A stretch of 36,356 nt of DNA. It comes from Anaerolineae bacterium. GTDB lineage: Bacteria > Chloroflexota > Anaerolineae > J036 > Brachytrichaceae. Position 1 is the stretch's first letter. Every line of letters begins with the position of its first letter. Positions 17,771-25,255 of this stretch are shown here, in pieces. The translations under genes were made by a program, and so were the position numbers. The DNA is taken from assembly GCA_947476335.1 (NCBI GenBank), contig CANJQH010000031.1, positions 1-36,356 on the forward strand. Reading direction: 5' to 3'. The notes beneath the pieces were generated by a model, which had not been told where the DNA came from, did not search any database, and was given only the letters and a program-made list of their open reading frames with translations.

Positions 17771-17792
17771 TTGGGTGCGGGCATTTTAAGGC

Positions 17793-17834
17793 ATTACAGA
17801 TTTCAGATTTCAGATTACAGATTTCCGATTTCCG
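17793..17834. repeat. Degenerate 7-bp tandem repeat, six copies
   Basis: Units ATTACAG, ATTTCAG, ATTTCAG, ATTACAG, ATTTCCG, ATTTCCG run in register just upstream of the ettA start. They belong to the same heptamer type (ATTTYNG) as the array at 17881 and the short remnants flanking the element at 23448. Confidence 0.85.
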
Positions 17835-17880
17835 ATTGAGTATGTCCATGCGAACGCATCGCAGGGAGAAACATCCTCAA

Positions 17881-17950
17881 TCTAAAATCTAAAATCTAAA
17901 ATCTAAAATCTAAAATCTAAAATCTAAAATCTAAAATCTAAAATCTAAAA
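17881..17950. repeat. 7-bp tandem repeat, ten perfect copies
   Basis: TCTAAAA is repeated ten times without error. Its AT-rich composition contrasts with the surroundings. Family 1 copy B is inserted at the right end, and its 8-bp target duplication AAAATCTG is heptamer-array sequence. Perfect identity suggests recent expansion or ongoing slippage. Confidence 0.95.
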
Positions 17951-17954
17951 TCTG

Positions 17955-18067
17955 GTAACTACTCAGGCCAGCTATTTTTCCAACGCGAAACACACTATTC
18001 TCTCCCCCTGAAGGGGGAGAGAATAGTGTGTTTCGCGGGAAATACTGATTTGGGCCTGAGTAGTTAC
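17955..18067. mobile_element. Family 1 palindromic element, copy B, with 8-bp target duplication
   Basis: This copy is 113 bp, the same as copy A except for one extra base in the loop (CCCCCTGAAGGGGG). AAAATCTG flanks it on both sides (17947-17954 and 18068-18075). The right end is 27 bp from the hisC ATG. Confidence 0.93.
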
Positions 18068-18094
18068 AAAATCTGAAATGGTAAATTCCTTCCC

Positions 18095-19213
18095 ATGAAC
18101 GCCGAAAATCTGATCGCGAAGCATTTTCGCGAGATGCAGCCCTACACTCCTATCGTGCCGTTCGATGTGCTCTCACAGCGGCTGGGCATTCCGGCCGACA
18201 AACTGGTGAAGCTCGACGCAAATGAAAACCTATACGGCCCATCGCCGCGCGCACTGCAGGCGATGGCCGCATCAAACGAGCTGCACATCTATCCGGATCC
18301 TGATCAGACGGCGCTGCGCCAGGCAATTGCGAGCTACATCGACGTACCCGCCGAGCAGATCTTGTGCGGCGCGGGTGGTGACGAGATCATCGACCTGATC
18401 GGCCGTGTCTTCGTACAGCCGGGCGAAGCCATCATCGACCTGCCACCGACCTTCGGCATGTACAAATGGCTGGCCGACATCCTCGGCGCGCGCTATGTGA
18501 GCGTGCCGCGGCGTGCAGACTTTTCGATCGACATCGACGCCGTACTCGAAGCAGCCGCGCGCACGCCCGATGCGAAATTGCTCTTCGTGGCAAATCCGAA
18601 CAATCCCGACGGCTCACTCACTTCGCAGGAAAAACTGCGCCGGCTGCTCGACCTGCCGATGATCATCGTGATCGACGAGGCCTACATCGATTTCAGCAGT
18701 CACCCAAGTGCGGTGAAGCTGGTCGCCGAACACGACAACGTGATCGTGCTGCGCACATTCAGCAAGCTGGCCGGGCTGGCCGGTATGCGCGTGGGCTACG
18801 GCGTGTTTTCACCGAGCGTGATTCGCCATTTGTGGAAGGTGAAGCAGCCGTACACGCCAAACGTGGCAGGCGGCGTCGCTGCAATCGCTTCGCTCGCCGA
18901 TCGCGAGTGGCTGGCGACGGGCGTGCGCAACATCGTCGCCGAACGTCAGCGCATGAGCGCAGCGCTGGCCCGCATGGGATGGCTGACGCCCTTCCCCAGT
19001 GAGACCAACTTCGTGCTCTTTCACATCGACGAACACGCACCCTGGCGATCGCAGCCCGAACTTCCGCTCGGCAAAGAGCTGAAACTCAAACTCGAAAAAC
19101 ATGGCGTGCTCGTCCGCTTCTTCGACAAGCCTGGCCTGCGCGACTGCATCCGCATCAGCGTCGGCAAGCCCGAACACACGGACGCGCTGATTCACGCTCT
19201 CGAAAATCTATAA
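18095..19213 (+). CDS. hisC: Histidinol-phosphate aminotransferase
   Basis: This is a PLP-dependent class I/II aminotransferase of 372 residues that converts imidazole-acetol phosphate to histidinol phosphate in histidine synthesis. VKLDANENLYGPSPRAL near the N-terminus, GAGGDEIIDLIGRVF, ANPNNPDGSLTS, IDEAYIDFS and RTFSKLAGLAGMRVGYG (PLP lysine K224) are all present and in order. RISVGKPEHTDALI at the end carries the substrate-binding arginine. The ATG at 18095 lies 27 bp after a mobile element, with no Shine-Dalgarno. No other his gene is nearby, so a role on another amino acid cannot be excluded. Confidence 0.93.
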   Translation: MNAENLIAKHFREMQPYTPIVPFDVLSQRLGIPADKLVKLDANENLYGPSPRALQAMAASNELHIYPDPDQTALRQAIASYIDVPAEQILCGAGGDEIIDLIGRVFVQPGEAIIDLPPTFGMYKWLADILGARYVSVPRRADFSIDIDAVLEAAARTPDAKLLFVANPNNPDGSLTSQEKLRRLLDLPMIIVIDEAYIDFSSHPSAVKLVAEHDNVIVLRTFSKLAGLAGMRVGYGVFSPSVIRHLWKVKQPYTPNVAGGVAAIASLADREWLATGVRNIVAERQRMSAALARMGWLTPFPSETNFVLFHIDEHAPWRSQPELPLGKELKLKLEKHGVLVRFFDKPGLRDCIRISVGKPEHTDALIHALENL

Positions 19214-19235
19214 AACACTCGCCATAAAATTGTTG

Positions 19236-19347
19236 GTAACTACTCAGGCCAGCCATTTTTCCAACGCGACACACACTATTCTCTCCCCCGAAGGGGGAGA
19301 GAATAGTGTGTGTCGCGGGAAATACTGATTTGGACCTGAGTAGTTAC
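19236..19347. mobile_element. Family 1 palindromic element, copy C, with compensated hairpin
   Basis: The element is 112 bp with intact ends (one base change, GGACCTGAG, at the right). Both hairpin arms differ from copy A at one paired site: GCGACACAC on the left and GTGTGTCGC on the right, so pairing is preserved. The flanks AATTGTTG and AAATTTTC do not form a target duplication. The right end is 23 bp from the next ATG. Confidence 0.92.
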
Positions 19348-19370
19348 AAATTTTCCCTATTCCCCCAACT

Positions 19371-20273
19371 ATGAACATTGGCATCATCGGCACCGGATCC
19401 ATGGGTCGCACGCACGCGGCTGCGTTCGCAAAAACACCAGCGCATATCGCCGGCTTCGTCACGCGCAGCGGGCGCTCTGCACTGGCGGACGAATACGGCG
19501 TGCCGGCATTCGCCACCCTGCAGGAAATGCTGCCGCATGTCGATGTAGTTGACATTTGTACGCCCACACCCCAGCATCTCGAACAGGCGTGCGCAGCATC
19601 GGCGGCGGGCAAACACGTGATCTGCGAGAAGCCGCTGGCGCGCACCGTCGCCGACGCCGAGGCGATCGCAGCGGCGTGCGAAGCGGCAGGCGTGCGTCTA
19701 CTGGTGGCGCAGGTGCTGCGCTATTTCCCAGATTACGCACATGCGCATGACGAAGTTGCGCGCGGCGCGCTCGGCGATGTGCGCGAGTTGCGGCTGCTGC
19801 GCGCCGGACATCTGCCGTCGAAGGCACATGAGAACTGGTTCGTTGACCTGGACGCGTCCGGCGGCCCGTTGTTCGACCTGCTGATTCACGATTACGACTT
19901 TGCGCGCTGGGTGGCGGGTGAAGTGACGGACGTGCAGACGCGCTCAACAGGCGGTGCGGATGCGCACGTTTTCGTCACGCTGCGACATGCGAGCGGCGCG
20001 GTGACGCACATCGAAGGCGGCTGGCACCTCGGGCCGGGCGAATTTCGCACGGCGCTCGAGGTGATCGGCACACGCGGCACGCTGCGCGCATCGAGCAGCG
20101 ACCGGCCCTACGCCGCGACGCCGTCATCCCAAACGCCGGCATTCGATCCGTACGAACTGCAGGCGCAGGAGTTCTACGCGGCGCTGGCGGACGGCGCACC
20201 GGTGCGAGTGACGCCGCGCGACGGCGTCGAGGCGGTGCGCATCGCGGCGGCGGCGGCCGGCGCCGTTATGTAA
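19371..20273 (+). CDS. Gfo/Idh/MocA family oxidoreductase
   Basis: The NAD(P)-dependent sugar or inositol dehydrogenase-type protein has 300 residues, slightly short for the family. The N-terminal Rossmann fold starts MNIGIIGTGSMGRTH. VDVVDICTPTPQHLEQA and HVICEKPLART (active-site Lys at about 87) follow. The C-terminal domain shows GGPLFDLLIHDYDFARW, the usual GGxxxDxxxHDxD motif with catalytic His and Asp. The end is compact (DGVEAVRIAAAAAGAVM). The substrate is unknown. It is preceded by mobile element copy C and is convergent with the aldo/keto reductase gene; the 59-bp gap holds no clear terminator. Confidence 0.9.
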   Translation: MNIGIIGTGSMGRTHAAAFAKTPAHIAGFVTRSGRSALADEYGVPAFATLQEMLPHVDVVDICTPTPQHLEQACAASAAGKHVICEKPLARTVADAEAIAAACEAAGVRLLVAQVLRYFPDYAHAHDEVARGALGDVRELRLLRAGHLPSKAHENWFVDLDASGGPLFDLLIHDYDFARWVAGEVTDVQTRSTGGADAHVFVTLRHASGAVTHIEGGWHLGPGEFRTALEVIGTRGTLRASSSDRPYAATPSSQTPAFDPYELQAQEFYAALADGAPVRVTPRDGVEAVRIAAAAAGAVM

Positions 20274-20332
20274 AAAAATTCCCGGGATCTAAGAAGACGG
20301 GGACGATTTGTCAGGTCTGTCAGCTCGGCCTG

Positions 20333-21307
20333 TCACAGCTGCGGGTCCGGGTTCTCCGCGGGCGCGAGCGCATCCAGCTCACCCCACAACGCATCAGGAA
20401 TGCGCACCGCCGCAAGTTCGAGCGTCTGCTGAATACGCTCGGGCTTGCTCATCCCGATGATCGTCGACGCAATGCGCGGATCGCGCATCGAGAACTGCAG
20501 CGCCGCAGCCGCCAGCGGAACACCATGCCGCTGGCACGCTTCCTCCATCTTCCGTGCACACTCAACGAGCACAGGATCGGCGTCGCGATATGCATAGCGC
20601 GGGTACGCGCTCGGTCCCTTCGCCAACATGCCGCTGCCATATGGTGCCGCGTTGAGCACAGCCACACCGCACGCATGCGCCGCCGCAAGCAGCGGTTCTG
20701 CATTGCGGTTCAGCAACGTGTAGCGATTGTGCGTGATCACCACGCTGAACGCGCCCGTTTCAACGTAGCGAATCTCCATGTCCGTCGGCCCACCGGCGAC
20801 GCCGAGGTGCTCGATCAGCCCTTCGCGCTGGCACTGCTGCAGCACCTCCAGCGGCCCACCCTTTGACATGACATTCTCGAACGTCGTGTGCTCGGGGTCG
20901 TGCAGATGTACGAGCTGCAGCTTGTCGACGCCGAGCAGCTTCAGGCTGCGCTCGACCGAGCGGCGCATCTGCGCACCGCTGAAGTCGCCAGTCTGCATGC
21001 TGCGATCGGCCTTCGTCGCCAGCACGACACCGGCCGGCAACCCGCCGCGCGCGCGCAACGCCAGCCCGATGCGACGCTCGCTCTCGCCATCGCCATACGA
21101 ATACGCCGTATCGAGAAAATTCACTGGGCTGTCGAGCACAGCGTTGACCGTCGCGATCGCCTGTTCCTCAGACACGCCATAGCCGAACGTCTCGGGCATG
21201 TTGCCCAGCGGCGCGCAGCCAACGCACACGGGCGTAACGAGCAGACCGGTGCGGCCGAGCGGCCGCGTCACAAGTTCACCGGAAGAGTTGATGATTTCAT
21301 CGGACAT
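20333..21307 (-). CDS. Aldo/keto reductase, D-threo-aldose/galactose dehydrogenase-like
   Basis: This is an NAD(P)H-dependent TIM-barrel oxidoreductase of 324 residues. The catalytic tetrad is readable: Asp and Tyr in NFLDTAYSYGDGESE, Lys in VLATKADR, and His in LQLVHLHDPE. The pattern RPLGRTGLLVTPVCVG at the start and the IIGMSKPERIQQTLE cofactor segment at the end fit the aldose 1-dehydrogenase/fucose dehydrogenase branch rather than classical aldose reductases. It probably oxidises or reduces a sugar. An array of CGTCCAT heptamers lies just upstream of its start. Confidence 0.9.
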   Translation of the reverse strand: MSDEIINSSGELVTRPLGRTGLLVTPVCVGCAPLGNMPETFGYGVSEEQAIATVNAVLDSPVNFLDTAYSYGDGESERRIGLALRARGGLPAGVVLATKADRSMQTGDFSGAQMRRSVERSLKLLGVDKLQLVHLHDPEHTTFENVMSKGGPLEVLQQCQREGLIEHLGVAGGPTDMEIRYVETGAFSVVITHNRYTLLNRNAEPLLAAAHACGVAVLNAAPYGSGMLAKGPSAYPRYAYRDADPVLVECARKMEEACQRHGVPLAAAALQFSMRDPRIASTIIGMSKPERIQQTLELAAVRIPDALWGELDALAPAENPDPQL

Positions 21308-21330
21308 GATCCATGACTATATGTCATCAT

Positions 21331-21365
21331 CGTCCATCGTCCATCGTCCATCGTCCATCGTCCAT
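21331..21365. repeat. 7-bp tandem repeat CGTCCAT, five copies
   Basis: Five exact heptamers lie between the aldo/keto reductase start and the glycosyltransferase stop, followed by a partial CGTCTGC. The position, in the leader region of the reductase gene, could alter its expression by slippage. Confidence 0.92.
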
Positions 21366-21387
21366 CGTCTGCTGGCAGCGGTCTTCT

Positions 21388-22347
21388 CTAAAAATTCTCG
21401 GCAGGCGGCTTCGGCGGCGCCTCCGCGACGATGTACAGCGGGCGATGTTTCACTTCGTCGTAGATGCGCCCGAGATACTCCCCCAGCACACCGAGGAAAA
21501 TAAGCTGTACACCACCGAGGAAAAGCACCGCGATCAGCGTCGACGCCTGGCCGGTAAAAAAATCGTGGCTGCCCAGCATACGCAGCGCAATCACCACAGG
21601 CATGCTGATCAACGCCAGCGCCGAGACGATAAAGCCGAGCGTCGTCGCCAGCTGCAGCGGCACATATGAGAAGCTCGTAATCGCATCGCTGGCGAACTTC
21701 AACATCTTGCGCAGCGGGTACTGTGTCGTGCCTGCATAACGCTCGGCGCGGTCATAGCGAATGCCCGTCTGCTTATAGCCGACCCACACCGACAACCCGC
21801 GCATAAAGCGATGATGCTCGCGCATCGTCCGCAGCGCCAGCACAACTTTGCGATCGATCAAACGAAAATCACCGGTGTCACGCGGAATGCGAATCGACGC
21901 CAGCCGCTGGATCAATGTGTAGAACGCCGCTGCCGTCGCCAGCTTGAAACGCGTCTCACCCGCACGCGTCGCGCGCTGCGCGTACACCACTTGAAAACCT
22001 TCGTGCCATTTCGCCACAAGATCGTGAATCACCTCAGGCGGGTCCTGCAAATCTGAATCGATGATCACCACAGCGTCGCCCTCGGCATAATCAGCGCCAG
22101 CCGTAATCGCAATCTGATGGCCAAAGTTGCGCGAGAACTTGATCAGCTTCACACGCGGATCGCGCGCGCGCAATTCGTCGCCGATTTCAGGGGAGCGATC
22201 CCGGCTCCCATCAAACACGAGAAGCAACTCACTCGGCCCATCGAGCGCATCCATGACCGCAGCAACGCGGCGGTGAAATTCGACAAGCGTACCCTCTTCA
22301 TTGAAGACGGGCGCGATGATGGAATAGCGAGGTCGCATCTGCACCAT
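21388..22347 (-). CDS. Family 2 glycosyltransferase, GtrB/DPM1-like, with two C-terminal membrane helices
   Basis: This 319-residue protein probably transfers a sugar from a nucleotide donor to a polyprenyl phosphate carrier at the inner membrane. The GT-A domain begins YSIIAPVFNEEGTLVEF. The metal-binding DxD lies in VVIIDSDLQDPPEVI, and DTGDFRLIDRKVV and RFMRGLSVWVGYKQ are typical of the bactoprenol glucosyltransferase group. Two membrane helices (about residues 225-250 and 265-290) end in GGVQLIFLGVLGEYLGRIYDE, also characteristic. The ATG at 22347 lacks a ribosome site; one at 22338 is equally possible. Confidence 0.93.
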   Translation of the reverse strand: MVQMRPRYSIIAPVFNEEGTLVEFHRRVAAVMDALDGPSELLLVFDGSRDRSPEIGDELRARDPRVKLIKFSRNFGHQIAITAGADYAEGDAVVIIDSDLQDPPEVIHDLVAKWHEGFQVVYAQRATRAGETRFKLATAAAFYTLIQRLASIRIPRDTGDFRLIDRKVVLALRTMREHHRFMRGLSVWVGYKQTGIRYDRAERYAGTTQYPLRKMLKFASDAITSFSYVPLQLATTLGFIVSALALISMPVVIALRMLGSHDFFTGQASTLIAVLFLGGVQLIFLGVLGEYLGRIYDEVKHRPLYIVAEAPPKPPAENF

Positions 22348-22416
22348 ATTGGCGTTCTATTGTGGCACACTAATGTGTAACGCTAACGTGCAGACGTGCG
22401 GGAACAGCTAAACCCA

Positions 22417-22452
22417 AGTAGAGAGAGCCTGCAAATCACGGGCTCTACTCAG
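22417..22452 (-). terminator. Possible weak terminator hairpin after the dehydrogenase gene
   Basis: AGAGCC and GGCTCT pair around an 11-nt loop, with outer AGTAGAG/CTCTACT extending it imperfectly. It lies just past the dehydrogenase stop. A real T-run is lacking, so this is tentative. Confidence 0.3.
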
Positions 22453-22468
22453 ATTTAGTCACTCCCAA

Positions 22469-23428
22469 CTATCGGCCGTCGGCCTTCCCAAGCACCTGCG
22501 CATTCAAGAGCCCCTCCGGCCGCTCACCGCGCAACGCCTGCAGCGCCTGATGCACCGCCGTCTCGTAGAGGCGATGATGCCCAGCCCAGGTGTGGCTGGC
22601 AATGTGATCGGTGAGCACAACGTTGTCCAGCTGTAGCAGCGGATGATCAGGCGCGATGGGCTCGCGATCAAACACATCGAGCCCGGCGCCGCCAAGGTGG
22701 CCGCTGCGCAGCGCCGCGACGAGCGCATCTTCGTCGACCAGCGAGCCACGCGCAGTGTTGATCAGCAGCGCGCCAGGTTTCATCTGCGCCAGGCGCACCG
22801 CATCGATCATGTGGCGCGTCTCGGGCGTCGCCGGCGCATGCAGCGAAACGGCATCAGATTCACGCAGCAGCGCCTCGAGGCTGTCGCTGCGCTCCAGGCC
22901 AAGTTCGGCGGCACGCATGGCGTCGAGATACGGATCAAACACCAGCACACGCATGCCGACGGCACGCGCCACCAGCGCTACGCGCGCACCGATACGCCCG
23001 GCGCCGACGAGGCCGAGCGTGCGGCCATCCAGCTCCATGCCTTTCAGCGTCCAGAACTGTGCATGCCAGCGCCCTGCGCGCGCGTCCCGATCACCAATGC
23101 AAATGGTCTTGGCGACGGCGAACAGCAATGCCACCGCGTGCTCAGCCGTGGAAATCGTCGGCGCCTGCGGCGTGTAACACACCAGGATGCCGCGTGCCGT
23201 CGCCGCAGCAACGTCGATGTTGTCATAGCCAACACCAATGCGCGACAACACGCGCAGGCATGGCGCCGCATCCATGCGCACCGCATCCCAGCGCGCGCCC
23301 GGCACCAGCGCCGCCTCACAGGTCGCCAGATCCTCAGCCGACGCAGACGGACCAACGATCTCGGCGACCCCGTCGAGCATCGGCAGCACACTATCCAACA
23401 AAGGTTCGTCAATCCAGATTCGAAACAT
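22469..23428 (-). CDS. NAD-dependent D-2-hydroxyacid dehydrogenase
   Basis: The 319-residue enzyme belongs to the phosphoglycerate dehydrogenase/CtBP-like group and reduces 2-oxo acids or oxidises D-2-hydroxy acids. The nucleotide-binding motif is GLVGAGRIGARV. Catalytic residues are Arg in LLINTARGSLVDEDAL, Glu in GLDVFDREP, and His in VVLTDHIASHTW. It lacks the C-terminal ACT domain of the long SerA type. The substrate is unknown; the nearby aldolase suggests a sugar-acid breakdown product. The start at 23428 lies 19 bp from mobile element copy D and has no Shine-Dalgarno. Confidence 0.9.
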   Translation of the reverse strand: MFRIWIDEPLLDSVLPMLDGVAEIVGPSASAEDLATCEAALVPGARWDAVRMDAAPCLRVLSRIGVGYDNIDVAAATARGILVCYTPQAPTISTAEHAVALLFAVAKTICIGDRDARAGRWHAQFWTLKGMELDGRTLGLVGAGRIGARVALVARAVGMRVLVFDPYLDAMRAAELGLERSDSLEALLRESDAVSLHAPATPETRHMIDAVRLAQMKPGALLINTARGSLVDEDALVAALRSGHLGGAGLDVFDREPIAPDHPLLQLDNVVLTDHIASHTWAGHHRLYETAVHQALQALRGERPEGLLNAQVLGKADGR

Positions 23429-23447
23429 TTTGAATTTTAGATTTCTG

Positions 23448-23559
23448 GTAACTGCTCATGCCTACATCGATATGTCCCGCGAAACGCACGATTCCTCCTC
23501 CTGAAGAGAGGAGGAATCGTGCGTTTCGCGATGGAAAATAGAGCAGCCTGAGTAGTTAC
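23448..23559. mobile_element. Family 1 variant element, copy D, inverted, with 8-bp target duplication
   Basis: This 112-bp copy has ends GTAACTGCTCATGCC and AGCCTGAGTAGTTAC. The hairpin is diverged in sequence but still a near-perfect palindrome (GCGAAACGCACGATTCC on the left, its complement on the right), so arms changed together. GATTTCTG flanks both sides (23440-23447 and 23560-23567). The GTCCCGCGAAAC-type arm is on the left, so orientation is opposite to copy A and faces the minus-strand dehydrogenase start. Confidence 0.9.
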
Positions 23560-23572
23560 GATTTCTGAAATC

Positions 23573-24388
23573 TCAGTACGGTCCTTTTGATGATACTTTT
23601 GCGCCCGTGCTTCCCCCCGCCTCGCCACTGCGCATCACCATGACATCCGTCGTCACCGCCGCCGCCAGATACGCGCCATCGGAAAGTAGCGTAACGAAAT
23701 CGAAGCCGAGCGCAGCCATGCGTTGCGCATGGTCGACGCTGCTGCAATGGATGCCGGTCGCCACACCACGCTGGTCGCACTCGTCCACAACGCCACGCAG
23801 CACATCGAGCAGATCAGGGCGATCTTTGTAGTCGCCCTGCGGCTTGCCATCGATCGACAAGCTCAGGTCGGATGGGCCGACATACACTGCGTTCAGGCCA
23901 GGAGTGCTCACGATATCCGCCAGATTACGGATCGCCTGCGCCGTTTCGATCATGGCAAACGTGAGCACGATCTCGTTCGCACGCGCAAAGTAATCGGGGC
24001 CGCCGGACACAGATGCGCGCACCGGGCCGAAGCTGCGATAGCCACCGACATTGGCGTAGCGGCATGCACCGACGAAGCGCTCACATTCTTCGCGCGTATT
24101 CACCATCGGGCAGATGATGCCGAAGCAGCCAGCGTCGAGCATTTTCATCATAATGCCCGGCTCATTCCACGGCACGCGCGCCAGCGGCACCGCCGCCGTC
24201 GTCGAAATCGCCTGCACCATGGGCACAGCCGCATCATAGTGAATCAACCCATGCTGCATATCGACGGTGACGCTGTCGTAACCGGCGTGCGCCAGCAGCT
24301 CCGCAGACCAGGAGCTCGGAATTCCGCACCAGCCGTTGACAACGGTGCGGCCTTCTCGCCAGATTGCCTTAAGTGGATTTTCTTGCAT
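23573..24388 (-). CDS. HpcH/HpaI family aldolase (2-keto-3-deoxy-sugar-acid type)
   Basis: This predicted class II metal-dependent aldolase splits 2-keto-3-deoxy acids into pyruvate and an aldehyde. From the ATG at 24388 it has 271 residues. Conserved segments are TVDMQHGLIHYDAA (catalytic His), LARVPWNEPGIMMKMLDAG (pyruvate-binding Arg), FAMIETAQAIRN (metal Glu) and YVGPSDLSLSIDG (metal Asp). A TTG at 24394 is less likely. It begins 2 nt after the stop of a truncated sugar ABC permease (TGAAAATG), a tight operon junction, so it once followed a complete sugar-uptake operon. Confidence 0.9.
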   Translation of the reverse strand: MQENPLKAIWREGRTVVNGWCGIPSSWSAELLAHAGYDSVTVDMQHGLIHYDAAVPMVQAISTTAAVPLARVPWNEPGIMMKMLDAGCFGIICPMVNTREECERFVGACRYANVGGYRSFGPVRASVSGGPDYFARANEIVLTFAMIETAQAIRNLADIVSTPGLNAVYVGPSDLSLSIDGKPQGDYKDRPDLLDVLRGVVDECDQRGVATGIHCSSVDHAQRMAALGFDFVTLLSDGAYLAAAVTTDVMVMRSGEAGGSTGAKVSSKGPY

Positions 24389-24390
24389 TT

Positions 24391-24507
24391 TCAACCTTTG
24401 ATCGAACCAGCCAATAGACCACGCATAAACAACTTACCCAACAGAAGATATACGAGAATCAGCGAAATTGCAGCACCGTTGACGGCGCTGGCGCTGCGGG
24501 CTCCACA
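24391..24507 (-). pseudogene. C-terminal remnant of a sugar ABC transporter permease (MalG-like)
   Basis: The minus-strand frame ending at TGA 24391 reads VNGAAISLILVYLLL then GKLFMRGLLAGSIKG. This matches the last membrane helix and C-terminus of carbohydrate ABC permeases of the MalG type, which typically end RGLLAGSVKG. Only about 30-35 residues remain. The rest of the gene, and its partner permease and binding protein, are missing. The break coincides with the mobile element at 24518. The intact junction with the aldolase shows the original gene order. Confidence 0.78.
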
Positions 24508-24517
24508 GTAAAAAATC

Positions 24518-24629
24518 GTAACTACTCGGGCCAGCCATTTTTCCAACGCGAAACACACTATTCTCTCCCCCGAAGGGGGAGAGAATAGTGTGTTTCGCGG
24601 GAAATACTGATTTGGGCCTGAGTAGTTAC
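24518..24629. mobile_element. Family 1 palindromic element, copy E, without target duplication, between two gene remnants
   Basis: The element is 112 bp, nearly identical to copy A, with ends GTAACTACTCGGGCC and its partner. The flanks AAAAAATC and CTTTACTC are unrelated. A truncated ABC permease ends just to the left and a truncated hydrogenase starts about 125 bp to the right. Confidence 0.92.
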
Positions 24630-24754
24630 CTTTACTCTGACTTTTTACTCCCCCCCACACTACCCAAACGACCAGTTGTTGCGGATGCGGCGGAGAACAT
24701 GAACGTGCGTACCAATTACGGCGCATACAGAAATACCGCCGACAAATCCTCGAA

Positions 24755-25150
24755 TTGCTCTTGCGCTCACCCGATCCGTTGCTGGGCGATGACAGTGATC
24801 CGATGGAGCACAACGTAGTCGGCCTCATCATGCAACAGCCGGAACTGGTACGCGCCGGCATTCGCTTACGCCAGTTTGGTCAGAACATGATCGAACAGCT
24901 CGGCGGCCGCAAGATTCACCCGGCCGGCGGTGTGCGTGAAACGCTCAGCGAAGCACATCACGTCAAGCTGCGTTCGCGCCTGCCTAAAGCTTTTGCCACC
25001 GCGCAAATCGCACTGGTGCTGTTTAAAAATTGCCTCGACGCGCACGATGAAGAATTTGAAAATTTCGGCAACTTCAATTCGCTGTTCATGGGGCTGGTGA
25101 GCAAGACCAACGCACAGGGAGAACACTACGACGGCTGGTTGTGCATCGTC
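24755..25150 (+). pseudogene. Fragment of a group 3 [NiFe]-hydrogenase large subunit
   Basis: The frame reads SPDPLLGDDSDPMEHNVVGL, RAGIRLRQFGQNMIEQLGG, RKIHPAGGVRETL and ENFGNFNSLFMGLV. These match the middle of the HoxH/sulfhydrogenase-alpha family (PDLLLGxDSDPxxRNVxGLI; IHPAxxVPGGV; ENFGNFPSLFLGLV). About 130 of about 430 residues remain. Both nickel-binding CxxC motifs are absent because they lie at the missing ends. About four residues are lost between IHPA and GGV. The open frame runs on by chance into the next gene, but that gene has its own start. The first 100 bp after the element show no recognisable hydrogenase sequence. Confidence 0.8.
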
Positions 25151-25245
25151 AGGAACTGGCCGATAGGCCCGACGCGCACTCACCGTATTACCGGTGTGCA
25201 ACCCAGTAGCAAGGCCTACAAAGAAGCAACTTACTTTGAAGCAAC

Positions 25246-25250
25246 GGAGG
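25246..25250 (+). promoter_or_regulatory. Shine-Dalgarno that sets the baeRF start
   Basis: GGAGG lies 5 nt before the ATG at 25256. It separates the baeRF gene from the upstream hydrogenase relic that shares its frame. Confidence 0.8.
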
Positions 25251-25255
25251 CCGCG

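Noticed and set aside
13295..18067. CRISPR array
   Set aside because: The repeats are single dispersed palindromes or gapless tandem arrays. There are no regular unique spacers and no cas genes.
19228..19355. Target duplication around element copy C
   Set aside because: The flanking octamers AATTGTTG and AAATTTTC share too few positions to claim a duplication.
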